64,000 nucleotides of DNA from positions 62,001-126,000 of the forward strand of contig JACPOY010000009.1 of the NCBI GenBank assembly GCA_016191245.1. Direction: 5' to 3'. Origin of the DNA: Gammaproteobacteria bacterium (GTDB taxonomy: Bacteria; Pseudomonadota; Gammaproteobacteria; Berkiellales; Berkiellaceae). A program made the position numbers and the translations under genes. The first letter of the stretch is position 1. Each line of letters opens with the position of its first letter. Of the stretch, positions 10,003 through 20,205 are shown piece after piece. Under the pieces are notes generated by a model. That model did no database searches. It was not told where the DNA came from and saw only the letters and a list, made by a program, of their open reading frames with translations.

Positions 10003-11817
10003 TTATTGTAATAGCACTTCTTTACAAGGAGTACTACGATGAGTTGCAATCTTAAGTAGTTTTTCTGCTAACAAAGATACACCTCCAGTTGCGATCCCAA
10101 GAACAATGGATCCCCCTTCACGGACAATCCCCTGTGTACTCGTTTTAAGTTGTGGCGAATCCAATGTTCCTTTTAAGAAAATAATATTTTCCATTGATCC
10201 CAAGTTCATCTGACTACGTGGGTGCAATTCGAATGCAAAGTCGAGTTTCTTAGTTTGCAGCGTTAACGATCCAGTTCCCAGTGCATATATATCTCGTGTT
10301 TCTAAAGCAATACTATTATTAGCTTTTGCAACGCCATCTTTAATATCAAAATGCCATGCGATACATTCTAATGTTGTATCTTGGCTGCCTGACTGGAAGC
10401 TTTTAAAAATGGCTGCGAATATATTGACGTGACGCATATCAAAATTCTGATTTAACAAAGTCATATTTTTCAAATACAAATTTGATTTTCCAGATAAATT
10501 TGCTATTAACGTGCTTAAGCTATTACCAATACTATCTCCTTGAAAGGAAACATCTAAAAGACCTCCTTCCAACCTCACATCAGAATGGAATAACTTTATG
10601 ACTTCACTGGCATTTGCACGAGTAAGGTTAATTTCCATTTTTACTTTATTATTAGTATGATTTGTTTCATTTTTGACGACAAGATGACTTGTCAGTCCTC
10701 CGTTCGCCATCGTTCCTTTCACATCAATAGTAAGACTGGCATCTTTCTTATTGATATCGACATTGGCATTTTCGATATTTATTTTTTGCAAAATGAGGTT
10801 ATCTATCTGGAAGTTAAGATTGCCTTGTAACGTATCATCATCACCCATGGTAAAGAAATCATTTTCATTTAAAAAAAAAGAGGCATCCCAACGTTTTATT
10901 TTTATTTTTCCTTTCACTTCAGGAAGTTTTTGCCCGAATTCAAAACTGAGCTGACCTTCCATGGTATCGAAAGTTGCCTGATTATTTATTTTAAAATCCG
11001 TGGTGATCACAGGCATTTCATCATTATCTTTTTTCTGAATGATAATTTTCCCGAGAAAATCACCTTTGACCGATTTACCTTGAGTGGTAATTTTAAAAAT
11101 CTTATCTTTTAGTTCAATGACAAAATGCGAATCTTCAACCAATGTGTCTTCAAAATTAATCTTTTGAATATTGAAATCAACATGGCCGCTCACATTTTTC
11201 AACCATTGTAATTGATATAATTTTGACAAAAAGCCCGCAAAGCTTTGCTGTAGATTTTCACTAGCGATGGGAACTGTTATTTCTTTAGACTGAAAACTGC
11301 CAGTAAGCTCAACTCCTTTTTCCAAAAATAATAAAAGTTTTCCCTCTACTTTATTTCTTCCAGATTCTAATTCAATATTTGTTAAATCAATATGTAGATA
11401 CGAAATATCAACATCACCCGCTACACTGTCTACATGAAAGGAATCCACTAATTTGTGCTTATCAAAATACTCAATATGTAAATTATTTGCTTTAATAGAA
11501 TTGATTGTTTTTGTAGCAGAAAATATTGACTTCCATGGGATATAAAAACTAAGCATTTCAGCTGAAATTTCAAGATCAGTATCTTTAACATTAATGATTA
11601 TTTTAGCTTCATCTAATTTAAGATGTGGAAGAGGAATAAAGCTTAAACTAATAGGGCCATTTACAATGAGCTTTTGCCCTATCACTTCTTCAAATTTGTG
11701 CACAAAATAACTTTTATAATTGTCTGGATTTGCAAAAATTACCATTAAGATAAAAATGCAAATAAAAACAAATATCACCCCAACCAATATTGTAAGAACT
11801 TTTAAAAAAGCTTTCAT
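10003..11817 (-). CDS. AsmA-family protein
   Basis: N-terminal TM helix, then YFVHKFEEVIGQKLIVNGPISLSFIPLPHLKLDEAKI and C-terminal FEGLNL/LGTGSLTLQTKKLDFAFELHP-type AsmA features. Confidence 0.8.
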   Translation of the reverse strand: MKAFLKVLTILVGVIFVFICIFILMVIFANPDNYKSYFVHKFEEVIGQKLIVNGPISLSFIPLPHLKLDEAKIIINVKDTDLEISAEMLSFYIPWKSIFSATKTINSIKANNLHIEYFDKHKLVDSFHVDSVAGDVDISYLHIDLTNIELESGRNKVEGKLLLFLEKGVELTGSFQSKEITVPIASENLQQSFAGFLSKLYQLQWLKNVSGHVDFNIQKINFEDTLVEDSHFVIELKDKIFKITTQGKSVKGDFLGKIIIQKKDNDEMPVITTDFKINNQATFDTMEGQLSFEFGQKLPEVKGKIKIKRWDASFFLNENDFFTMGDDDTLQGNLNFQIDNLILQKINIENANVDINKKDASLTIDVKGTMANGGLTSHLVVKNETNHTNNKVKMEINLTRANASEVIKLFHSDVRLEGGLLDVSFQGDSIGNSLSTLIANLSGKSNLYLKNMTLLNQNFDMRHVNIFAAIFKSFQSGSQDTTLECIAWHFDIKDGVAKANNSIALETRDIYALGTGSLTLQTKKLDFAFELHPRSQMNLGSMENIIFLKGTLDSPQLKTSTQGIVREGGSIVLGIATGGVSLLAEKLLKIATHRSTPCKEVLLQ

Positions 11818-13724
11818 TAAGGGATCCCAATATTCATCGGCATCGCATACAGATTTTGCCCCTTTCTATGAGCTTCAAAATATTCATTGGATAAATTACG
11901 TGCCTGTTCTAAATCTGACGCAGATAATAGCTGAGATATTTCATCACGCAGCACGGTTGCCTCATCCTTACCACTCATTGATGCTAAATTTGCCCAAGCA
12001 TAGGATTGAACATAATCACGATCTATCCCATCACCGACAAAATACATATTCGCCAATCTATATTGCGCGTAACCATCACCTTTTTGCGAGGCTTTTAGAT
12101 ACCACTCATGCGCTTTGGAGGTATTATTCATACCAAAAAGCCCTTGTTCGTAAATCATCCCTAACTCACGTAATGCCGGCACAAATTCTTTGCTTGCTGC
12201 CTCATTGATAAGATTCATACCTTGGTCAATATTCTGTGGCATGTGATTACGCCCATATAAATAATTCATCCCTTTTAGGAAAATTGCTTCAGGCTCTCCA
12301 TTTTCTGCTGCGTACTGTATCCAATTATTAATTTCTTCTTCATTTTCATCATTTTGATTTGTATTAAGTGCATCTCGATAAACAATGGCTACCCAATTCT
12401 TAGCATCTTCGGAACCTAGACGCGCTGATTTAAGGAACCATTTTTTAGCAAGTGAATGATCTTTATCGATACCTTTACCGTAATAATACAATTGACCTAA
12501 TTTAAATTGCGCTGAACTGTGATTTTGTTCCGCTAGTTGGCTAAAAATTTCAAATGCTTTTTCATGATTAACTTCTGTACCTATCCCATCAGCATAGAGA
12601 GTACCTAAGAGATAGAGTGCTTCGGCATTTTGGTTATGTGCTGCTTTTTCAGCCCAATAAAATGCAACTTTGTCATATTGCGGAATACTAAATTCGATTA
12701 ATATTTTTGCTAATTTGATCTGTGCATCATGGGAACCGCCCATGGCGGCTAAACGAAGATATTCAATGGCTGTAAATTTGTCTTTCAGTACAGGATATCC
12801 TTCCAAAAAAAGAGTAGCTAATGCATATTGAGCTGGATAATATCCTTTATCAGCTGCGCGCTTTAAATATTCAGCACCCACTTCAGCATTTTTTTGTTGG
12901 CCTAGATTTCCATTAACATAGCTCATTCCTACAACATAAAGGCTATGAGGTTCATCTTGTTTGGCCGCCGACTCATACCAATAAAATGCTTTTTCTTCGT
13001 TTCTTTCGAAATCTTGTCCCTGATTATAAAGATTTGCCAATTCAAGTTGAGCTAATATCACACCTTGGCTTGCTGCTTGATCAAATAGTTTTTGGGCTAA
13101 GTAAATATTTTTAGCTACAGCTGTCCCATCTAGATATATCTTTGCTAAATGATACTCGGCATCAGGATTTCCTTGATTAGCACTCATTGTTAACCATTGG
13201 ATGGCTAAGGTATTATTTTGTGCTATACCTTCACCATTGAGATAACATAAACCTAATGTAGTTTGTGCAGGAAGATAGTTTGCTTTAGCTGATTTGTTAA
13301 GCCAATTAATGGCCATTGCTTGATTTTTAGCAATACCTCGACCTATTAATAAACTTTGCGCAACAACAAATTGTGCTTCGGGATGTCCTTGCTCTGCGGC
13401 CTGCAAGAACCAATACATCGCTTCTTCCCAATCTAGCGTGCCCAAATCCCCTTTTGCATAAATCGCACCTAATTGGGCTTGAGCATGCACGTTGCCTTGC
13501 TTGGCTTGTTCTAAGCATTCTGCAAATGCTTCTTTGGCCCCAGCTGATTTTACAAAATCATTACAGTGATAGGTGGAATAAGTTGTTTTAGCTTCAGGGA
13601 AAACAGGATCGTATAGGATAACTTCCTTTCCTGTTTTTGGTTCAGGATCTGGATTACAGCCTTGTACCGTTAGGATGGATAGCCCCAAACAAAATGACTT
13701 AAAGATAGAAGAAGGTAGCTTCAT
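11817..13724 (-). CDS. Sel1-like repeat (SLR) lipoprotein
   Basis: Lipobox-like LTVQGC; many A-x-x-x-L-G-x-x-Y-x-x-G repeats (AQAQLGAIYAKGDLG, AQFVVAQSLLIGRGIAKN, AQTTLGLCYLNGEGIAQN and others). Confidence 0.92.
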   Translation of the reverse strand: MKLPSSIFKSFCLGLSILTVQGCNPDPEPKTGKEVILYDPVFPEAKTTYSTYHCNDFVKSAGAKEAFAECLEQAKQGNVHAQAQLGAIYAKGDLGTLDWEEAMYWFLQAAEQGHPEAQFVVAQSLLIGRGIAKNQAMAINWLNKSAKANYLPAQTTLGLCYLNGEGIAQNNTLAIQWLTMSANQGNPDAEYHLAKIYLDGTAVAKNIYLAQKLFDQAASQGVILAQLELANLYNQGQDFERNEEKAFYWYESAAKQDEPHSLYVVGMSYVNGNLGQQKNAEVGAEYLKRAADKGYYPAQYALATLFLEGYPVLKDKFTAIEYLRLAAMGGSHDAQIKLAKILIEFSIPQYDKVAFYWAEKAAHNQNAEALYLLGTLYADGIGTEVNHEKAFEIFSQLAEQNHSSAQFKLGQLYYYGKGIDKDHSLAKKWFLKSARLGSEDAKNWVAIVYRDALNTNQNDENEEEINNWIQYAAENGEPEAIFLKGMNYLYGRNHMPQNIDQGMNLINEAASKEFVPALRELGMIYEQGLFGMNNTSKAHEWYLKASQKGDGYAQYRLANMYFVGDGIDRDYVQSYAWANLASMSGKDEATVLRDEISQLLSASDLEQARNLSNEYFEAHRKGQNLYAMPMNIGIP

Positions 13725-13828
13725 GCCAGAATAATCCTTTATTAAGTGTGTGCGGTAACTTACAGCCTATTTAGACATCACCCATTACATCCAGTAATAT
13801 TCAATGCAAACTCTAATAAAGCAAGCAT

Positions 13829-14839
13829 ATGTCCAAAGATATCTTAAAAAAGTTAGGAATGCCCCCTTTTAAACCGCTTCCCGGTCTTCATAAAGGTTTA
13901 TCCCAAACTATCGCTTCTTTTTATTTTCCTTATAACCCATTCATTAATAATAGCAAAAGTCATACAGTAACATTACCCGATGGCGATAAAATTGTTCTCT
14001 TGGAAAACCGCCCTAAAGTATGGGTACCCTCTCAAAGAATTATTTTGCTTGTACATGGACTAACTGGTTCACATTTATCTAAGTATTTTATACGCGCAAC
14101 CAAATTTTTTACCCAACATGGGTACGTGGTGATGAGAATGAATTTGCGCGGCTGTGGGTTGGGCAGAGGTTTGGCAAGACATCTCTATCATAGCGGGCGC
14201 AGTGAAGACACGCGGGAAATTTTAAAATGGTTGGCCAGAGAATACCCTTATAGCCCAGTAACACAAATAGGCTTTTCTTTAGGCGCCAACATTACTCTCA
14301 AAATGGCAGGTGAAGACGGCGATAGTCAAAGTGGTAAATTAGATAGTGTGATAGCCGTATCACCCCCTCTTGATTTGGAAGCAAGCGTAAAACTTCTAAT
14401 GAAAAAACAAAACCGCATTTTTAATGATTTTTTTGTGAAAGGTTTATTAGGCGATATTGCAAAATTACATCAAACTTTTCCGGACTTACCCAAACTTGAT
14501 TTACCCCCCATTTCGACAGTATATCAATTTGATGACTTGTACACGGCGCCAAGAAGTGGTTTCCAAGATGCGCATGATTATTATACCCGTTGCAGCTCTG
14601 CACAATTTATTAAGACCATTACCTTACCAACTTTAATTCTCTATGCTAAAGATGATCCGGTAATAAGTCGCAGACAATTTTTAAAACTACCACAAAAAGA
14701 TAATCTTGATACAATCCTAACCAAACATGGCGGACATGTGGCATGGTTAGGCAAAACAGATAAATGTTGTCACTATCGTTGGATGGATAGAGTCATTCTC
14801 AAATGGGTACAATGCCATGACAAACAGCACGATAACTAA
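13829..14839 (+). CDS. YheT-type alpha/beta hydrolase
   Basis: ILLVHGLTGSHLSKYFIRATKFFTQHGYVVMRMNLRGCG; IGFSLGANITLKMAGE nucleophile elbow; HGGHVAW. Confidence 0.88.
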   Translation: MSKDILKKLGMPPFKPLPGLHKGLSQTIASFYFPYNPFINNSKSHTVTLPDGDKIVLLENRPKVWVPSQRIILLVHGLTGSHLSKYFIRATKFFTQHGYVVMRMNLRGCGLGRGLARHLYHSGRSEDTREILKWLAREYPYSPVTQIGFSLGANITLKMAGEDGDSQSGKLDSVIAVSPPLDLEASVKLLMKKQNRIFNDFFVKGLLGDIAKLHQTFPDLPKLDLPPISTVYQFDDLYTAPRSGFQDAHDYYTRCSSAQFIKTITLPTLILYAKDDPVISRRQFLKLPQKDNLDTILTKHGGHVAWLGKTDKCCHYRWMDRVILKWVQCHDKQHDN

Positions 14840-15584
14840 ACTAGGCGAATTTCAAGCCGGAGCAAATTATGTTTTTCTTGGCTTTAAAGAGATTTTCCAT
14901 CCTAAAGTAAGACATTTTATTTATGTTCCTATTATCATTAACCTCATCATATTTTCTGTTATTTTTTATTATGGTGCCCAATATATTTATCATAAACTAA
15001 GTTTTTTATCGCCCACGCTCCCTAGTTGGCTGCATTGGCTCAGTGGGTTTCTAACATTTATAAAAAATACGCTACTGTTTTTTATTTTTACCCTCTCTAT
15101 TGGTATTATCACGCTTGCCTCAACTTTGTGTGCTAATTTAATTGCAGCGCCTTTTAATGGCTTACTGAGCGAAGCTTTTTCAAAAGCACTCAATGGGACT
15201 TTACCAAGTCGCAGCTTTGGGCAAACAATAACGCAGACCATTTCAAGAGAACTGGTGAAGTTTCTCTATTATCTTCCTAGGGCAATACTATTAGGTATTG
15301 TGGCCGTTATTTTATATTTTCTGCCCCCTGTTAATCTTGTTATTCCGGTTCTTTTTTATTGGTTTAGTGCTTGGATGATGGCAATACAATATATTGATTA
15401 CCCTGCAGATAACTTCCATATTAACTTCTCAACCACAATGAAAAAGCTCAAAGAGCGCAGAATGCTATGCTTAGGGTTTGGTTTAACGGTGACGTTATTA
15501 AGCAGTATCCCCTTTGTGAACTTTATTGTGATGCCCGCAGCCGTTATCAGCGCCACCAGGCTCTGGCATGAGAAATTAATCTAA
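14817..15584 (+). CDS. cysZ: CysZ/EI24-family membrane protein
   Basis: GANYVFLGFKEIFHPKVRHFIYVPIIINL, AAPFNGLLSEAF, FYWFSAWMMAIQYIDYPADN. Confidence 0.82.
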   Translation: MTNSTITKLGEFQAGANYVFLGFKEIFHPKVRHFIYVPIIINLIIFSVIFYYGAQYIYHKLSFLSPTLPSWLHWLSGFLTFIKNTLLFFIFTLSIGIITLASTLCANLIAAPFNGLLSEAFSKALNGTLPSRSFGQTITQTISRELVKFLYYLPRAILLGIVAVILYFLPPVNLVIPVLFYWFSAWMMAIQYIDYPADNFHINFSTTMKKLKERRMLCLGFGLTVTLLSSIPFVNFIVMPAAVISATRLWHEKLI

Positions 15585-15711
15585 CCTCAAATCGATCTCT
15601 TAATTCATCTTTTTCTTATTTCTTAATAAAAATACAGCTATTTTTCAATGTAGTTCTATTTACAAGTTAGTTTACTATGGTAATGTAAAATAAGAATTAA
15701 AATTAAATTAT

Positions 15712-18018
15712 TTGCAGCTACACAGGTGTATCAACATGCTAAGAACCCCCACGCAGTCAAAACCACCTATTGATGTGAAATCAGATTTACAAGAAGAATT
15801 TTATCAAAAATTTTATGCGGAAAATGCTAGTAGAGAAATTTCTACAAAAGACATTGAAGATTTTGAAAAAAATGCACTTGCCGAAGGTAAAGATAAAAAT
15901 CAAGTTAACATCGCTAAAATGCTTTTATATGCCGATATTGTCTCTTCTAGAAAGCAATCAAAGGGCGGCGAACAAATTACTTTTTTTACAGGTCCGCTTA
16001 TCGGCATGTTTGCCGAAGCAGAGAAAAAAGACGCTGATCCTAACTTCAAAGCAGCTGCTGATATAATTCGTAAAGACCAACATGTACAGTCTACTATATT
16101 GAGAGTCCATTCAAATTCTCTCAATGAATTAGCCACTAAAATGCAATATTATCATAACCATTTTAGTAAAATGAAAACGGATTTTAAAAAAAACAAAGCT
16201 AAGATATTAAAAGAAAATCCTAAATTAGCTGAAAACAATAACAAAATGTATAAAAAAACCGAAAAAGCATTAGAAGATTTATCTAAAATTTATGATAACA
16301 AAATGAAGTCCTTAAAAAAGGAAGAACGTACACTCTATAATAAGATATTAAAAAAAGAGCCCCTCACAGCTAAAGAATATGCAGATGGCCTTGAATTAAC
16401 GACAAAATTAGCTTCATTTCAAAATAACAATGTTCCTGCTCTCGTAGAGGTCATGTCTATATACCAAGCTTTCGTTTCCATTGATGCTTTTAAGACCTCA
16501 AAAGATAGAAGCGCGCCTCAACTTCAAATGAATGTCTATAGTGAATTATTTCAAGCACCCATGCGACATCCGATGATGATGGAGCAAGTAATAAAAGATG
16601 CTAAAAAAATACAAATAAGCACTACATCTGGTTCTACTAAAGCCATAGATAGTCAAATAATTTCTGATGTATCAAATAAACTCAATGAAACAACAAAAGC
16701 TGTTTCTGATTCAAATTTCAATTTTGGCAACAATTTTATGCTGGATACTTCCACTGCAAAAAATTTGATTACTTTAAATAATATACTTTTAGAAGACACA
16801 GATAATAAGTTTAACGTTGCGCCAGAAACTAAATCGCTAGTATCTAATTACGCGAATGCTATGAATAAATTTATAGAAGCAAATTATAATTACTATATTG
16901 ATCCAAGCCTGTCAAATAAGCAGAAATTTGGTATGGCTTATATCAATCTCAATACCATGTTTTCTCAAATGAGCAAGCCAGAAAATGTCGCTAAATTAAT
17001 GGCCTTAGATTCCAATCCATTAAATGATGCATTCTTTCCAATAACCCGTAAGGAAGTTAAAGAAGCTATTCCGAGAATTATTGACGAAACCAAGCAAGGT
17101 CTGCTGATTTTTCTTAGAGCGACAGACTTTAATACCTTTAAAACAAAAAACTTAATTGAATTGAAAGTTGAGCATCAAGCCATCAAAGACACGCTCTCTA
17201 AAATTGATAACAATTTATTAGTCAAAGAAAACGCAATAAAACAATTACTCTCGAAACTTGATGACGAGATGAAATCATTAAATGTAGATGTTAATGATGA
17301 TAACTCATCAAAAATGATATGGGTTGAAAAATTAGCCCAAACTATGGAAACACTAAGCGAATTAAAAACCCAAGCACAAAAACTGAAGGGTGAAAATAAT
17401 GAACAATTAAAAGAGGATCAACTTCCACCTACTCCTGTTCAGTCAGAACAAGCTGTACCGCCTCCCACACCGCCTATAACAATACCATCTATCTCCATAC
17501 CACCTAGAATAGATCCTGATATTAATCGCACTCGTTCCTATAAACCTCATATTCCACCATTAGATCTTTCTAAGTTGCGAAAACTTGAACACGAACAACA
17601 AGAGATGCAAGAAGAAGCCCATGTTGAAATGTCAAATAATGATGATGATAAAATGGGAAACTCATCAACTGAAGAAGCTCATAATGAAGAGCATAATGAT
17701 GTGGTGGTTGCACAAGAAGCAGTTCTGGATACACCTCAGGATACACCACATATTGATGTTCATGAAGATGAACAGGAAAGCGAAGAAGAAAAACATCAAA
17801 ATGTTAAAAAACAGGAGCCCGAAAAGCCACCTGTGCCATCAATTCAAACGCAAAAAGAAACTCAGCCTCCTCCTATGACAAGAGTCCAAGCCAGAGTTGC
17901 TCTATTTAAAACATTAATAGATGAACAAGCGAAACAAAGACAAATGGAACAAGCACAAAGAACAAAACAGCGTTCGGACACGACGCCGGTTGCACCTAAC
18001 ACGAAATTAAAAAGTTAA
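15712..18018 (+). CDS. Large coiled-coil, Lys/Glu-rich hypothetical protein with Pro-rich and acidic C-terminal part; candidate effector
   Basis: 768-aa single ORF; PPTPVQSEQAVPPPTPPITIPSISIPPR, acidic EESEEEKHQ region; no recognised enzymatic domain. Start may be MLRTPTQ. Confidence 0.75.
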   Translation: MQLHRCINMLRTPTQSKPPIDVKSDLQEEFYQKFYAENASREISTKDIEDFEKNALAEGKDKNQVNIAKMLLYADIVSSRKQSKGGEQITFFTGPLIGMFAEAEKKDADPNFKAAADIIRKDQHVQSTILRVHSNSLNELATKMQYYHNHFSKMKTDFKKNKAKILKENPKLAENNNKMYKKTEKALEDLSKIYDNKMKSLKKEERTLYNKILKKEPLTAKEYADGLELTTKLASFQNNNVPALVEVMSIYQAFVSIDAFKTSKDRSAPQLQMNVYSELFQAPMRHPMMMEQVIKDAKKIQISTTSGSTKAIDSQIISDVSNKLNETTKAVSDSNFNFGNNFMLDTSTAKNLITLNNILLEDTDNKFNVAPETKSLVSNYANAMNKFIEANYNYYIDPSLSNKQKFGMAYINLNTMFSQMSKPENVAKLMALDSNPLNDAFFPITRKEVKEAIPRIIDETKQGLLIFLRATDFNTFKTKNLIELKVEHQAIKDTLSKIDNNLLVKENAIKQLLSKLDDEMKSLNVDVNDDNSSKMIWVEKLAQTMETLSELKTQAQKLKGENNEQLKEDQLPPTPVQSEQAVPPPTPPITIPSISIPPRIDPDINRTRSYKPHIPPLDLSKLRKLEHEQQEMQEEAHVEMSNNDDDKMGNSSTEEAHNEEHNDVVVAQEAVLDTPQDTPHIDVHEDEQESEEEKHQNVKKQEPEKPPVPSIQTQKETQPPPMTRVQARVALFKTLIDEQAKQRQMEQAQRTKQRSDTTPVAPNTKLKS

Positions 18019-18134
18019 GACGGCATGCCTTGCAACCAAAATACAACGCCTGTTACCGCAACAGCGATAATCAAAACGGCTGTGATAGCATCAAATGCTT
18101 CATCAGATAACCCTTTCTTCTTATTTGCTTCCAT
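18015..18134 (-). CDS. 39-aa single-TM peptide, not in the ORF track
   Basis: Reverse complement: MEANKKKGLSDEAFDAITAVLIIAVAVTGVVFWLQGMPS*, immediately downstream of ccmI in operon orientation. Confidence 0.6.
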   Translation of the reverse strand: MEANKKKGLSDEAFDAITAVLIIAVAVTGVVFWLQGMPS

Positions 18135-18157
18135 TATAAACCTCATAGTTATTCAAA

Positions 18158-19228
18158 TTACCCTAAGCGTTCATTGATTGTAATATCAACCGGATGTAAA
18201 CCCGATTTTATCACTATTGAATCACTGATTCCTCGGCTATCGCCAACTTTATTTAATGGATCACCTGATTTTGAGACTTTTGCCACAACCAGGACATCCA
18301 TGCCAAGTGTAAACTCGTTACCAGGCATCATAGATTGTTTGTTGTCTAGATAAACTGTGCAGGGCAAATCAGATACCCTCTTCTTTACCACAGCCAATGG
18401 CATTTCGCTGCCTTTACTTCTTTTCACATAAATAAATACCGTATCATCGGGATCCAATTTTTGTTTAATGTCTGAAGCAATAGTTACCTTTACCTGAAAA
18501 ACAATATCTTGAGTTTTATTGGCCGCACTTTTTTGGCCAAAATGATTTTCAGCTGTCGCAATAGCTTTTTGCAATGCGTTGCGCTTTTCATCTGTTAAGG
18601 ATTCATCGGTTTCAAGCAACAATTGCCAGGCTTGTATAGCTTGCGGATATTTTCCTTTTAAATAGTCATCAATGGCTAATAAATTTAACAATTCTTTTTG
18701 GGTATTATCTTTTTGTACTAATTTTTCTGCTTGTATTCTAATGTCAGGTGCTAAATGACCTTGATCTCTTAAAGAATGGGAATAAATCCACTGAACTTGA
18801 TATTCAGGAACATCTGGTTGAATAACAATTGCCTCGGCAATTGTTTTAATTGCTTTATCAAATAACCCCAATTGATTATAAACACCGGCTAATTGTGTCA
18901 AAGCAGGAGCGGAATAACCTATTTTTTCCTCTATTCTATCAAATTTTTCTATAATTTCTTCTTTAGGGGCATCAGGATCTTGTGCCATTTTAGCAATTTC
19001 TACGGATAATTGTTTAAGTGCAACATCATCAATCAGCTTTTCACTTGCCCCCCATTGTGCGTATAAAAATAGTGACAATATGCTGAACACCGGAACAAAG
19101 AGTAGAATAAATATTTTATTCCTTTGCGACTGGCTTCTCAATAAAGGAGTAAGCACAAATAAAAGTGCTAGTGCAATTAATGCTGCGATAATTATCCAAA
19201 ATTGAGAGATTAACAAAAGTGTTTTCAT
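18158..19228 (-). CDS. ccmI: Cytochrome c biogenesis TPR protein CcmI/CycH
   Basis: Two N-terminal TM helices, TPR region, C-terminal domain VFIYVKRSKGSEMPLAVVKKRVSDLPCTVYLD; operon position. Confidence 0.88.
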   Translation of the reverse strand: MKTLLLISQFWIIIAALIALALLFVLTPLLRSQSQRNKIFILLFVPVFSILSLFLYAQWGASEKLIDDVALKQLSVEIAKMAQDPDAPKEEIIEKFDRIEEKIGYSAPALTQLAGVYNQLGLFDKAIKTIAEAIVIQPDVPEYQVQWIYSHSLRDQGHLAPDIRIQAEKLVQKDNTQKELLNLLAIDDYLKGKYPQAIQAWQLLLETDESLTDEKRNALQKAIATAENHFGQKSAANKTQDIVFQVKVTIASDIKQKLDPDDTVFIYVKRSKGSEMPLAVVKKRVSDLPCTVYLDNKQSMMPGNEFTLGMDVLVVAKVSKSGDPLNKVGDSRGISDSIVIKSGLHPVDITINERLG

Positions 19229-19232
19229 GGTG

Positions 19233-19706
19233 CTATCTTATCCCCTCTCCCGTTTGCGGGGGAGGGTTAGGGAGGGGGTGAGATTTCTTAAAAAATGCAA
19301 ACCACATTAACCCACCCACTAATAGCATTCCGAATGGCCCAAACCAAAGAATATAATTTTGCTCAGTCATTAAAGGTTTATAAAAAACATAATTCCCATA
19401 ATGAGATAATAAATACTCCCTGATAGTCTCTAAATTTTCTCCTCGCTTAATCCGAACATACACTTCTTCTTGCATTGCTTTGGCAATAGGGGCATAAGAA
19501 TCAGCGATATTTTGATTCGGACAGGTCACACAACGTAATTCTTTTAATATATATTCAAAATCTTGTTGTTGCTGCTGCGTTTCAAAAACAAATTTTTCGT
19601 CCCAAGCAAATAAAAAACTTGAAGACAGCAAGCTTGCCATCAAAACTATTATTTTATACTTGTTCATTCTTGAGCTTTTCAATAATAGGTAGAAAATCAT
19701 TTTCAA
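19233..19706 (-). CDS. ccmH: Cytochrome c biogenesis protein CcmH (start probably MNKYKIIV)
   Basis: LRCVTCPNQNIADSYAPIAKAMQEEV; LLSHYGNYVFYKPLM; C-terminus encoded by a REP-like repeat. Confidence 0.9.
   Translation of the reverse strand: MKMIFYLLLKSSRMNKYKIIVLMASLLSSSFLFAWDEKFVFETQQQQQDFEYILKELRCVTCPNQNIADSYAPIAKAMQEEVYVRIKRGENLETIREYLLSHYGNYVFYKPLMTEQNYILWFGPFGMLLVGGLMWFAFFKKSHPLPNPPPQTGEGIR
19241..19280 (+). repeat. REP-like repeat, copy 3, overlapping the 3' end of ccmH
   Basis: TCCCCTCTCCCGTTTGCGGGGGAGGGTTAGGGAGGGGGTG aligns with 4508..4545. Confidence 0.8.
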
Positions 19707-20205
19707 ATTGACTTAATTTAATTGGCCCCAAATGATGGTAGCGAATAACACCTTTATTATCGACAATAAAAGTTTCAGGCGTGCCAACCAACCCCAAATC
19801 CAGACCTAATGAACCTGATTTATCATCTAAGACAAATTGATAGGGATCCCCTTTCTTATTTAGGATCTCTTTAATTTTAGTAGCATCATCTCTATAGATA
19901 ACCCCTACTAAAGGAAAATCCCATTTTTGCTTAATGCGTACCCATTCATCGTGCTCTTTGACACAAATACCACACCAGGAAGCCCATACATGGACAATAC
20001 TCACCTGATTTTTTAAATTATCTGCAGTGACATTTTTATCCGGATGTACCACATCGTTTAAGCTAAATGTAGGAAATGGCATATCCTGCGTTTTATTTGT
20101 CTCATGATTAACATATAGCCCCTTCCATAAAACATATAGAACAGCACCTAATATGATTGCAGGAACGTACCGCCATAAGTATTGACGATTATTTGATAAA
20201 CTCAT
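19654..20205 (-). CDS. ccmG: Thiol:disulfide interchange protein CcmG/DsbE
   Basis: VHVWASWCGICVKEHDEW; GTPETFIVDNKGVIRYHHLGPI. Confidence 0.92.
   Translation of the reverse strand: MSLSNNRQYLWRYVPAIILGAVLYVLWKGLYVNHETNKTQDMPFPTFSLNDVVHPDKNVTADNLKNQVSIVHVWASWCGICVKEHDEWVRIKQKWDFPLVGVIYRDDATKIKEILNKKGDPYQFVLDDKSGSLGLDLGLVGTPETFIVDNKGVIRYHHLGPIKLSQFENDFLPIIEKLKNEQV

Noticed and set aside
11720-12208. + strand 162-aa ORF antisense to the AsmA/Sel1 genes
   Set aside because: Spans the junction of two clear genes on the other strand.
15600-15660. CTTAAT...CTTAAT direct repeat upstream of the 768-aa gene, considered as a PmrA box
   Set aside because: Spacing (23 nt start-to-start) does not fit the usual 11-nt PmrA half-site spacing, and the region is AT-rich.
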